A stretch of DNA of 64,000 nt from BOG-908 sp965199235 (GTDB taxonomy: Bacteria > Pseudomonadota > Alphaproteobacteria > Acetobacterales > Acetobacteraceae). The translations under genes and the position numbers were made by a program. This document shows positions 43,698-51,835 of the stretch, piece after piece. Each line of letters begins with the position of its first letter. The stretch's first letter is position 1. The stretch spans positions 310,001-374,000 of the forward strand of contig CBDAQU010000001.1 of the NCBI GenBank assembly GCA_965199235.1. The letters run 5' to 3'. The notes beneath the pieces were generated by a model, which saw only the letters and a program-made list of their open reading frames with translations, was not told the DNA's origin and ran no database searches.

Positions 43698-45652
43698 CGC
43701 GGCACCTTGTGCACCGACAGCGCCGGCAAAGCGGTCAGGATCGCTTCCGCCGTGCCGGGGTCGAAGGCTTCGTCCAGCCCGTGCGCCGCCACGAAAAAGC
43801 GGTCGGCCGACGCGCGCACGATGCCGGGGATGTTGAACGCGGGGTGGTTCAGACGCGGCAGGCGGTTGAACACCAGCATCGCGCCGACCACCGCCATGCC
43901 CGCCACCAGCGACCCGAAGGAGAGGCTGGGCACGACGAAGGACTGCCAGCTGAAATCGGGACGGCCGCCGATGTTGAACACGTAGTCATGCACGGTGGCG
44001 TACGTGCAGATGCCGAACGTGCCGCCCGCGCCGAGCAGGAAGCCGCCCAGGGCGAAGCCGCGGATGGAGTGGCTGTGCAGACCCAGCGCGCGCGCCGCGG
44101 CAAGGCTCGGGACCGGCGAATACGCGTCGACCCGCAGGTCCTGCTTCCCGCGCAGCACCTCGACCGCGTGGGCCATGTCGGCTTCGGTCGCGAATTCGGC
44201 GGCCACCCCCCAGGTCGGCGCGCGATGCGCCGCACCCTGCTTGGCGGGGTCCATGCCGGCGCCGGTGCGATGGGCAAGCTGGCGGCTCTCCATCATCGAA
44301 ACGATCGGCAGCAGCCGCAGGAACAGCAGGAGCAGCAGGAGGAACAGCCCTGCCGACCCGGCAAACGTGCTCCACTCGAAGAACGTGATCCGGCTGCCAT
44401 GCGCCGCAGACGGCAGGTAGTCGTGCTGCAGGCTGCCCACGATCAGCGCGTAGTGGTCGCCCCAGATGCCTGCAGCAGCAGCCCCGCCGACCCAGGCCAA
44501 CACCGCGGGAGAGGCACGCAGGCGGGGGATCGCGAACAGCAGCGGCGGCAGAAGCCCGGCCGTCACCAGCATCCAGAAGCTCCAGGCAGCCGGCCCGGCA
44601 ATCCTGCGCAGCCTTGCCGCATGCTCGAACGAGTCGCCGCTGAGCGCGCCCACGAACGCCGTCGTCGCCTCGCAATAGATGTTGACCAGCGCCAGCCCGA
44701 GCAGCAGCAGCGCCAGCAGCTGGACGTGGCGCAGTGTCACCAGCGATTCGAGGTGGAACGCGCTGCGCAGGACCACAGTCAGCACGGACAGCATGCCGAC
44801 GCCCGCAAACACCGCGCCTGCGAGGTAGGTGACCGGCAGCAGGGTGTCGTGCCAGCCAGGCTCGGAGGTGCCGGCGAACATCACCGAGGCACCGACCTGC
44901 AACGCAACCACGGTGACCACGCCGAGCAGCGCCAGCGAGCGGTACGCCTGCACCCAGCGATGCCAGTGCACGGCGGAGCCGCGCCATCCAAGCGCCGCGA
45001 TGCCGTAGAGCTGCGCGCGAAACAGCGCCCAGTTGATGTCGCCCGTGGGCGCGGTGGTGCGGGCGCGATGCCAGGCCGCGTCGCGCAGGCTGGCCAAGTC
45101 CGGCAGCAGACCCACGAACCACAGCCCGGACGCCAGGCCGAGGAAGCTCAATATGTCGAACGCGTCCCAGAACAGCGGGCTGCGGAACTGCGGCCACAGC
45201 GCGAAGCTGTTGGGGTAGGGCAGGTTCCAGTAGAAGAACCACGGCCGCCCCAGATGGATGATCGGGTACACGGCAGCGGCTGCGGCAGCCAGCAGCGCCA
45301 TCGTCTCGCTGATCCGGTTCAGCGCGCTGCGCCAGGCGATGTCGAGCAGCAGGAACATGCCGCTGACCAGCAGGCCGCCGCAGGCGATGCCGATCCACCA
45401 ATCGTAGCTGACGATGTCGAGCGCCCAGGTGACAGGGATGTTGTTTCCCCAGACCGCCACGCCTTCGTAGAACAGCACGCCGAGAGACACCGCCAGCAGG
45501 CCGGTCAGCGCCAGCGCCGCCGCGAACGCCAGCCACCAGCTGCGCCAGCCCCGAACGCTGAGCGGAATGCCGGCGAGCGTGTCGCCTATGCTGTCATAGG
45601 TCTGGCCGGCGCCCATGAACGGCGAGGCGGTTTCGGAGGCGCCGGACGGCAT
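43694..45652 (-). CDS. Alternative complex III, fused ActC (NrfD-type) and ActD (DUF3341)
   Basis: 652 residues. The N-terminal ~480 residues are the ActC/NrfD quinol-oxidising membrane subunit (WDIVSYDWWIG-type start WALDIVSYDWWIGIACGG, then LGRPWFFYWNLPYPNSFALW). After a polar linker (residues about 480-510) follows ActD: THRAPT-type start APTWGVAAEFATEADMAHAV, YSPVPS, two helices, GGRPDFSWQSFVVPSL and a C-terminal HGLDEAFDPG. In Rhodothermus and Flavobacterium complexes ActC and ActD are separate. The reading frame is continuous with no slippery site seen. Starts two bases after actB. Confidence 0.9.
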   Translation of the reverse strand: MPSGASETASPFMGAGQTYDSIGDTLAGIPLSVRGWRSWWLAFAAALALTGLLAVSLGVLFYEGVAVWGNNIPVTWALDIVSYDWWIGIACGGLLVSGMFLLLDIAWRSALNRISETMALLAAAAAAVYPIIHLGRPWFFYWNLPYPNSFALWPQFRSPLFWDAFDILSFLGLASGLWFVGLLPDLASLRDAAWHRARTTAPTGDINWALFRAQLYGIAALGWRGSAVHWHRWVQAYRSLALLGVVTVVALQVGASVMFAGTSEPGWHDTLLPVTYLAGAVFAGVGMLSVLTVVLRSAFHLESLVTLRHVQLLALLLLGLALVNIYCEATTAFVGALSGDSFEHAARLRRIAGPAAWSFWMLVTAGLLPPLLFAIPRLRASPAVLAWVGGAAAAGIWGDHYALIVGSLQHDYLPSAAHGSRITFFEWSTFAGSAGLFLLLLLLFLRLLPIVSMMESRQLAHRTGAGMDPAKQGAAHRAPTWGVAAEFATEADMAHAVEVLRGKQDLRVDAYSPVPSLAAARALGLHSHSIRGFALGGFLLGAGGTFGICTYATVHDYVFNIGGRPDFSWQSFVVPSLSFGSLVAGMAVVGAMLVFNRLPRLNHPAFNIPGIVRASADRFFVAAHGLDEAFDPGTAEAILTALPALSVHKVPR

Positions 45653-45654
45653 GC

Positions 45655-48603
45655 TCAGCTCTCTCCCGCTGCCGGCGCGCGCGCCGCGAGGTAGGTGGTG
45701 CGCGGCCGCGTGTTCAGTTCGCCCAGCAGAGCATAACGCCGCGGATCCTGATGCGCGCGCGCAACCTCGCTGCCCTGCAGGGCAAGATCGCCGAAGGTGA
45801 TCGCGCGTGTCGGGCAGGCGTCCTGGCAGGCGGTGCGCACGCCGCCATCCTTGATGGGCGTGTAGTCGCGGTCGGACGCGGCACGCGCCTCTGCGATGCG
45901 CTGGACACAGTAGGTGCACTTCTCCATCACCCCGCGCGAGCGCACCGTCACGTCGGGGTTGCGCTGTTCGACGATGGTGGGTGCTGCACCCGCCGAATAG
46001 TCGGCGTAGTTGAAGCGGCGCACCTTGTAGGGGCAGTAGCCGGAACAGGCGCGCGTGCCGATGCAGCGATTGTACACCATCAGGTTCAGGCCTTCATGGT
46101 CGTGCAGCGTCGCTTCCACCGGGCAGCCCACTTCACAGGGCGCCTGCTCGCAATGCATGCACGGCACCGGCATGAAGTGCGCGGGCGGCAGCGGCGACGC
46201 GTCGGCCTGCGCTGCGGTGGGCCCAGGCTCCTGTGACTCGCCAGGCTCCTGTGACTGGCCAGGCTCCTGCGATTGGTAGATGTCGACCCGCAGCCAATGC
46301 ATCTCCCGCCCGCGCAGAACCTCGTCGCGGCCGACGGTGGCGATGTTGTTCTCGGACTGGCAGGCGGTGACGCAGGCGTTGCAGCCGATGCAGGTGTCCA
46401 GATCGATGACCATGCCCCAGGCGCGGCCGTCTGACTGATGGTCGGGGTACAGCGTCGGCGGCCGGTAGTCGCCGTCGCCGACCGGCGGGGCGCCGGCATG
46501 CTGCACGCGCACGAAGTCATACCCCTCCATCGTCGTGTGGTCCTGCGTGCTCGCCAGCGTGCGATGCTCGCCGGTGCGCCGCAGCACGACCGCGCCGCCG
46601 AGCCAGGGCCCGTCGGACCGTCTGATGTCGTAGGCGTTGTAGCCGAGCCCTGCCGATAGCTGACCGACGACCTGCCGCCCGTAGCCCAGCGTCACGCTCA
46701 CCACGTCGTCGGCCTGGCCGGCGAACACCCAGACAGGGCCCTCGACCATCCTGCCGCCGGCCTGGACCTGGACCACGTCGCCCGTCGCCAGATGCTGCCG
46801 CACGGCCAGCCCTGGGCCGATGCCGACCACGTTTTCCCAAACCACCTTGCTGATCGGCTTGGGCAGTTCCTGCAGCCACGCGTTGTCGCTCGCAAAGCCG
46901 TCCCAGACGGTCGGGTCGGGCCTGAACACCAGGGTCAGCGCGCCGGCCTCCGGCTGCGGCGCCGAGGGTGATGCGGCAACCGGTGCGGCGCCAGCCTGCA
47001 CCACGACCACAGGCGACCGCCCGTCCTCGAACACGCCGGACAGCAGCGCCGCACGCCAACGCTCCTCGGAAGCCGGCGTGCCGTTGGCACCCCAATGGGA
47101 GCGCAGCAGGTCCAGTCCGGGCTTCGGTTCCGCATCGGCCAGGAAGGAGACGATCTCCTGCAGCGACCGCCCGTCATAGAGCGGCTTGATGGTCGGCTGG
47201 ATCAGGCAGGCCGTGCCGTCCAGCGCGTAGGCATCGCCCCAGCACTCCAGCGGATGGGTGATCGGCAAGTGCCAGTCCACGTTCAACGCCGTCTCGTTGG
47301 CGTACAGCCCGGCATGGATCTTCAGCTTCACGCGCGACAGCTTCGTTGCGAAATCCAGGTCGACGGGCGCGTCGTAGACCGGGTCGGCGTTCAGCATCAG
47401 CAGCGCCTCCACGCGTCCCGCCGCCATGTCGGCAGCCAGCACGGACAGGTCGGGCGCCTGCTGCAGCAGCGGCGCGGTGTGAAGCACGGTGCGGCCGGTG
47501 TTGCCCAACGACGCATTCAGCCGCTGCACCGCCGCCTGCACGCCAGCATCGGCGTGCAGTCCTGCAACCACCGCGCCTGCGCCGCGCGCCCCGTCCAGAG
47601 CGTGCCAGGCACCCTCGCACCAGCGCTGCGCAGCCTGCGGCAATGGCGGTCCTGCCGTGCCCTGCGCGCGCGCCAGCAGCCACTGCGCCATCGCCGACAC
47701 CAGCGCCGGCGACGCCGATACCGCGTGGTCCGCCTTGGCGCTGGTCAGGTTCGGCACCGGGCCGGCGGCCCACATCGCCAGCAGCCCGCCAGCGGCGGAG
47801 GCAGCCTGGCGCGCGTCGGACCACTCGCGCGCCGCGCCCACCTGGTGCGGTCCCGGGTCGAGCAGGTCGCCGTCCAGGCTGACGATCACACGCGCGCCCG
47901 CCAGCCGCCAATGCGTCTCCAGGGGCCTGCCGAACGCCTGGCGCGTGCCCTCGTAGAGCGCCGCGCGCGTGGCGGGCACGTGGGCGTACAGCCGCATCTG
48001 CGGCCAGGCCCGCTGCAACGCCGCAAGCTGCGCCGCCAGAGACGGCGAGGTGGTCGGTCCGACCAGGATCGCGACGCCCTGCCCGCCGCTCGCCCGCCAC
48101 TGGCCTAGGGGGGCGACCATCGCTGCCCGGAACGCCGGCCAGTCGCTCTCGCGCGTGTCGAACTGCACCGATTGGGAGCGGAACGGGTCGTAGAGGCCAA
48201 GCACGCTGGCCTGGCCGAAAACGTCGGTTCCGCCTCGGCTCCAGGGGTGGTCGGGATTTCCCTCGATCTTGATCGGCCGCCCGTCGCGCGCCTTGACCAG
48301 CACACCGTTGGCCAACCCGTCCACCAGGACGGAGGACGCGTAGCTCAGCACCGAACCGGGTGCAGCACCCTGCGCCTGGTTCACCGGGGGCACGATCTCG
48401 TCACGGGAGTCGTCGTCGCAGCCGGCCAGGCCGGACAGCGCCAGAGAGGCCGCCATCAGCCGCATGAACTGCCTGCGGTCGGGCGTGTGCAGCAAATCGG
48501 CAGCGGCCGGGAAATGGTCGCGGATGAACGCCATCGCGGCATGGTCCGCACCGTCCCCCGCCTGGCGCCACTGGCCGGCGGCGTCGCGTGTCAGACGGCT
48601 CAT
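45655..48603 (-). CDS. actB: Alternative complex III, ActB iron-sulfur subunit
   Basis: 982 residues. Twin-arginine signal ending in a lipobox (DRRQFMRLMAASLALSGLAGC), then a molybdopterin-oxidoreductase-like domain without cofactor, then a ferredoxin-like domain with four Cys clusters: CIGCNACVTACQ, CMHCEQAPCEVGCP, CIGTRACSGYCP, and CTYCVQRI with CQDACP. These match three [4Fe-4S] and one [3Fe-4S]. A repeat linker (SQEPGQ/SQEPGE/SQEPGP) lies inside the ferredoxin part. The ATGA overlap with actA fixes the start; 38 upstream codons are rejected. Confidence 0.93.
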   Translation of the reverse strand: MSRLTRDAAGQWRQAGDGADHAAMAFIRDHFPAAADLLHTPDRRQFMRLMAASLALSGLAGCDDDSRDEIVPPVNQAQGAAPGSVLSYASSVLVDGLANGVLVKARDGRPIKIEGNPDHPWSRGGTDVFGQASVLGLYDPFRSQSVQFDTRESDWPAFRAAMVAPLGQWRASGGQGVAILVGPTTSPSLAAQLAALQRAWPQMRLYAHVPATRAALYEGTRQAFGRPLETHWRLAGARVIVSLDGDLLDPGPHQVGAAREWSDARQAASAAGGLLAMWAAGPVPNLTSAKADHAVSASPALVSAMAQWLLARAQGTAGPPLPQAAQRWCEGAWHALDGARGAGAVVAGLHADAGVQAAVQRLNASLGNTGRTVLHTAPLLQQAPDLSVLAADMAAGRVEALLMLNADPVYDAPVDLDFATKLSRVKLKIHAGLYANETALNVDWHLPITHPLECWGDAYALDGTACLIQPTIKPLYDGRSLQEIVSFLADAEPKPGLDLLRSHWGANGTPASEERWRAALLSGVFEDGRSPVVVVQAGAAPVAASPSAPQPEAGALTLVFRPDPTVWDGFASDNAWLQELPKPISKVVWENVVGIGPGLAVRQHLATGDVVQVQAGGRMVEGPVWVFAGQADDVVSVTLGYGRQVVGQLSAGLGYNAYDIRRSDGPWLGGAVVLRRTGEHRTLASTQDHTTMEGYDFVRVQHAGAPPVGDGDYRPPTLYPDHQSDGRAWGMVIDLDTCIGCNACVTACQSENNIATVGRDEVLRGREMHWLRVDIYQSQEPGQSQEPGESQEPGPTAAQADASPLPPAHFMPVPCMHCEQAPCEVGCPVEATLHDHEGLNLMVYNRCIGTRACSGYCPYKVRRFNYADYSAGAAPTIVEQRNPDVTVRSRGVMEKCTYCVQRIAEARAASDRDYTPIKDGGVRTACQDACPTRAITFGDLALQGSEVARAHQDPRRYALLGELNTRPRTTYLAARAPAAGES
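46223..46276 (-). repeat. 18-base tandem repeat inside actB
   Basis: Three units of CCAGGCTCCTGTGACTCG (plus strand) at 46223, 46241 and 46259. They encode SQEPGQ, SQEPGE, SQEPGP between the first and second iron-sulfur clusters, so the loop has been lengthened in frame. Confidence 0.9.
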
Positions 48604-49259
48604 CGGTGGCATATCGAGCAATCGGTCAACTGGGCCGCGTTGCGGATGTGGTATTTCGCCACCAGTGCCGGACCCTTGACCGCCTGGTCGGGCGGCGCGC
48701 CCCAATCCATGTTCCACACCTGGTCCGGCGTGCGCACGTGCTCCTCAGGATGGCGGTGGCACTGCAGACAGAACTCCATGTGGAACGACTGCACGCGCAG
48801 CGTCATCTGCATGTGGTCCATCGCTCCGTGGCAGCTCGAACAGCCGATCCCCTTGGTCACATGCACCGAGTGGTTGAAATAGACGTAGGAGGGGATGTGG
48901 TTGACACGCGTCCAATGCAGCGGGTCGTCGTTGGCCAGGCTCTCGCGCACCGGCGCCAGCATCGGCGCGCCGGTCCAGATCTGGCTGTGGCACGTCATGC
49001 AGGTGTGGGTCGGCGGCATGCCTGCAGTCGCTGCGACCTCCACGCTCGTATGGCAGTAGCGGCAGTCGATGCCCAGCTCGCCGCTGTGGTGCTTGTGGCT
49101 GAACGGCACCGGCTGGCGCGGTGCGATCCCGACGCCGGACATGTAATCCGAATTGGCAACCGCGCCGGCCACGACCAGCAGCAGGATGGCACCTACGGAC
49201 ACCGTCAGCAGCGCTAGGCGGAGGACGGCATCGGCACCTGGCGCGAAAAGCTGACGCAT
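48600..49259 (-). CDS. actA: Alternative complex III, ActA pentaheme cytochrome c
   Basis: 219 residues from ATG 49259 (GGAA just upstream; a GTG at 49301 would add 14). One N-terminal membrane anchor (LALLTVSVGAILLLVVAGAV) and five CxxCH heme sites: CRYCH, CMTCH, CSSCH, CLQCH, CSICH. Matches ActA, the entry cytochrome of ACIII. First of the ACIII genes; preceded by a 57-base gap after the GT87 gene. Confidence 0.93.
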   Translation of the reverse strand: MRQLFAPGADAVLRLALLTVSVGAILLLVVAGAVANSDYMSGVGIAPRQPVPFSHKHHSGELGIDCRYCHTSVEVAATAGMPPTHTCMTCHSQIWTGAPMLAPVRESLANDDPLHWTRVNHIPSYVYFNHSVHVTKGIGCSSCHGAMDHMQMTLRVQSFHMEFCLQCHRHPEEHVRTPDQVWNMDWGAPPDQAVKGPALVAKYHIRNAAQLTDCSICHR

Positions 49260-49316
49260 ATATTTCCAGTTCTTGGACGCCACGCATTTGGCATGAAACA
49301 CGAAGATGGCAGCGCG

Positions 49317-50501
49317 CTAAACCGTCTCTGGCGGTAACTTCGCGGTGAAGCCCAAACTTAAGCCGCCTCCGGTTTTTGCAACACCGAACGCGGCCCGCAC
49401 GACGGAAACGGCGAGCGCCAGGACCAGCAGCGGAGTAACCACGGCCGCATGCACGATGAACGGCGGCTGAAAGCTGAGCGCGCACCAGACGGCCACCGCC
49501 AGGGCGGCCCGCCCGGCGGTCAGGCCCGACCCGCCGAGCCGCAGCAGCACCAGCATCGAAGCCTCGCCCAGCATGATCGCGTCGTAGGTGCCGACATGCG
49601 GCGCCGCCAGCACCATCGACAGCAGCAGAACCGCCAGCCGGTCGGCCGCCGAGCAGACACGGAAGGCGGCGACCACGCAGCAGGCAGCGCAGAGCACGGC
49701 GCCCAACTGCGCCGCCGTGGCGGCCTGCATGGAAAAACCCGACAGGCGCGCGCAGGCGAACACGCTCTGGCCGTACAGGCGGCCCTGCTCGACCCAGGCA
49801 TGCCATGCCGGGTCGCCCCCGAGGAACAGGTTCAGCCAGGCCCGCCAGAGAGCCAGGCCGGGCACGATCAGGCTCACGCCCAGCAGCGCGCAGACCATGG
49901 TCGCCGCCGCGGCCAGCGACGTCCAGGCGCCCGCAGCGGCCAGCGCCAAGGGGAGCAGCATCGCCAGCTGCGGCTTGAAGCACAGCAGCCCGAGCAGCGA
50001 GCCAGCCAGGAGCGGCCGCCGGCGCATCCACGCGATGCCCGCCGTCACCAGCCCTGCGCTCAGAAAGCTGTTCTGGCCAGAGCCGAGCGTGAAGGCGGTG
50101 GCGGCGCAACAGACCACGCCCGCCATCAGCAGCGCCCGATCCCTGCCGCGCGCCCACAGCGAGAGGGAGGCCATGAAGCCTGCGAGGCTTGCCGCCTGGA
50201 ACACCGCGTAGTTGGCCCACCAGGGCAGCAGGGCGAAGGGCAGCGCCAGCAGCAGCGTGTAGGGCGGATAGACCCAGGGGTGGAACCGCAGCGGCTCGGC
50301 AAGCCAGGAATGGGTCGCGTTCAGCACCGCGGTGAAACGCTGGCCGTCCAGCAGCAGCCCAATGTCGCCGCGCAGATAGGCCTGGCCCGCGGTGTCGAAC
50401 ACCATCCAGTCCTGGCCTGGCGTGGTGCGGAACAGCAGGAAATAGAACCACCAGCCGAGCACCATGCAGACCGCCATGGTGCACAGGCCGGCGACCTTCA
50501 C
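49317..50501 (-). CDS. Polytopic glycosyltransferase, GT87 (DUF2029) family
   Basis: 394 residues from GTG 50501 (GTGA overlap with the DprE1-like gene); ATG 50477 is an alternative. About ten hydrophobic helices, an Asp-containing first loop (PGQDWMVFDTAGQAYLRGD), HPWVYPPYTLLLALPFALLP and a GLLCFKPQLAMLLPLAL segment, as in GT87 polyprenyl-phosphate-sugar-dependent transferases. Given its two upstream partners, a polyprenyl-phosphate pentose donor is a reasonable guess; the acceptor is unknown. Confidence 0.85.
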   Translation of the reverse strand: MKVAGLCTMAVCMVLGWWFYFLLFRTTPGQDWMVFDTAGQAYLRGDIGLLLDGQRFTAVLNATHSWLAEPLRFHPWVYPPYTLLLALPFALLPWWANYAVFQAASLAGFMASLSLWARGRDRALLMAGVVCCAATAFTLGSGQNSFLSAGLVTAGIAWMRRRPLLAGSLLGLLCFKPQLAMLLPLALAAAGAWTSLAAAATMVCALLGVSLIVPGLALWRAWLNLFLGGDPAWHAWVEQGRLYGQSVFACARLSGFSMQAATAAQLGAVLCAACCVVAAFRVCSAADRLAVLLLSMVLAAPHVGTYDAIMLGEASMLVLLRLGGSGLTAGRAALAVAVWCALSFQPPFIVHAAVVTPLLVLALAVSVVRAAFGVAKTGGGLSLGFTAKLPPETV

Positions 50502-51835
50502 GGGGCGTCCCGCAGCCGCAGCCTGCGCGACATGTCCGATTGCAGCCGCCGGTCCGGATCGACCCTGTCCAGCACGGCGGACAACGCCTGCCAGCGTGGA
50601 TACATCGCCCTGAACGCATCGGCCGTCAGCAGCGCGTCCTTGGCCAGGTAAACCCGCCCGCCGTAACGCAAGGTGATCGCCACCAGGGAAGCGTAGAGCG
50701 CCTCGATCCCCGGCCCGGCCGGAAAATCCAGCGCCAGCGTGTAGCCGGGCCGGGGGAAGGACAGATGTCCCTGCCCGGCCGCACCCATGCGCTTGAGCAC
50801 GGCCAGGAAGGAGGCCCGGCCAGACGCCGCAATCACCTCCAGCAGGGCGCGCAGCGCTTCCGGCCCGCGCTCGAACGGCACCACGTTCTGGAACTGGTGA
50901 AAGCCGCGACGCCCGTAGATGCGGTTCCAGCCGGCCACCGCGTCCAGCGGGTAGAAGAAGGTTTTGGCCGGTACCAGGCGCGTGCGGCCGCCCGCAGGCG
51001 CCGAGCGGAAATAGGCTGCGTTGAACAGCCGTATGCTCGCCGGGTTCAGCGCCAGGACAGGAAAGTCGAACGGCACGCGCAGGCGTCTCGGCTCTGCCGC
51101 CGCCAGGCCCTCGGATGCCGGCTCGGCCGTCTCCAATATGCCGCGCCCCAGCCTGCGGCCGCGCGCGATGCCGTCGATCCAGCCGACGGCGTAGGTCGCG
51201 CCATGCGCCGCGTCCATCGCATCCAGGAACGCGTCCAGGTCGGGCAGCCGCCGCCTGTGGACCGCCATCGCGTTGGAATCGACGCGCCTCATGCGCAGCG
51301 CAATCCGGGTGATCACCCCCGTCAGCCCCAACCCCCCTGCGGTGGCGTGGAACAGCTCGGCGTCCTGATCCGGCCCCAGCCTGCGCAGCGTGCCGTCCGG
51401 CGTCAGCAGGTCGAGCTCCACCACATGGCGGGCGAAACTGCCGGACGCCTCGTGGTTCTTGCCGTGCACGTCGTTGGCGACCGCTCCCCCCAGCGTCGCG
51501 AAGCTCGTGCCCGGCGTGACCGGCACCATGAAACCCTGCGGCAGCAGCCTGTCGATCAGCTGGGCGAAGGTGACGCCAGGCTCGGCCTGCAGGATGCCCG
51601 TCTCGGCATCGAAGCCCAGGATGCGGTCCAGACCGCCCGTCAGCAGGGCCGACCCCTGCCCGTTCAGCGCGCAGTCCCCGTAGGACCGGCCGCCTGCATG
51701 GGCGATCAGCCCGTGCGCCGCCGGCCGCTGCGCCAAGGCCGACGATGCGTCCGCAACATCGGCCGGCCGCCAGACGAGGCTCGGCGACCGCCTTGCCCGG
51801 CCCCAGCCGGTCAGCGTCGAGATCTCCGGCGTCAC
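50498..51835 (-). CDS. FAD-dependent oxidase, DprE1-like (decaprenylphosphoryl-ribose oxidase family)
   Basis: 445 residues. FAD-binding PCMH domain: AHAGGRSYGDCALNGQGSAL, VTPGTSFATLGGAVANDVHG, KNHEASGSFARHVVELDLL and LGLTGVITRIALRMRRVD, all close to DprE1. DprE1 oxidises the 2'-OH of polyprenyl-phosphoribose, the first half of epimerisation to arabinose. The partner reductase DprE2 is not adjacent. GTG start overlaps the UbiA-HAD stop. Confidence 0.88.
   Translation of the reverse strand: MTPEISTLTGWGRARRSPSLVWRPADVADASSALAQRPAAHGLIAHAGGRSYGDCALNGQGSALLTGGLDRILGFDAETGILQAEPGVTFAQLIDRLLPQGFMVPVTPGTSFATLGGAVANDVHGKNHEASGSFARHVVELDLLTPDGTLRRLGPDQDAELFHATAGGLGLTGVITRIALRMRRVDSNAMAVHRRRLPDLDAFLDAMDAAHGATYAVGWIDGIARGRRLGRGILETAEPASEGLAAAEPRRLRVPFDFPVLALNPASIRLFNAAYFRSAPAGGRTRLVPAKTFFYPLDAVAGWNRIYGRRGFHQFQNVVPFERGPEALRALLEVIAASGRASFLAVLKRMGAAGQGHLSFPRPGYTLALDFPAGPGIEALYASLVAITLRYGGRVYLAKDALLTADAFRAMYPRWQALSAVLDRVDPDRRLQSDMSRRLRLRDAP

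Noticed and set aside
45655..48603. Molybdenum-dependent oxidoreductase
   Set aside because: The large domain is molybdopterin-enzyme-like, but gene context and cluster pattern are those of ActB, which carries no molybdenum cofactor.
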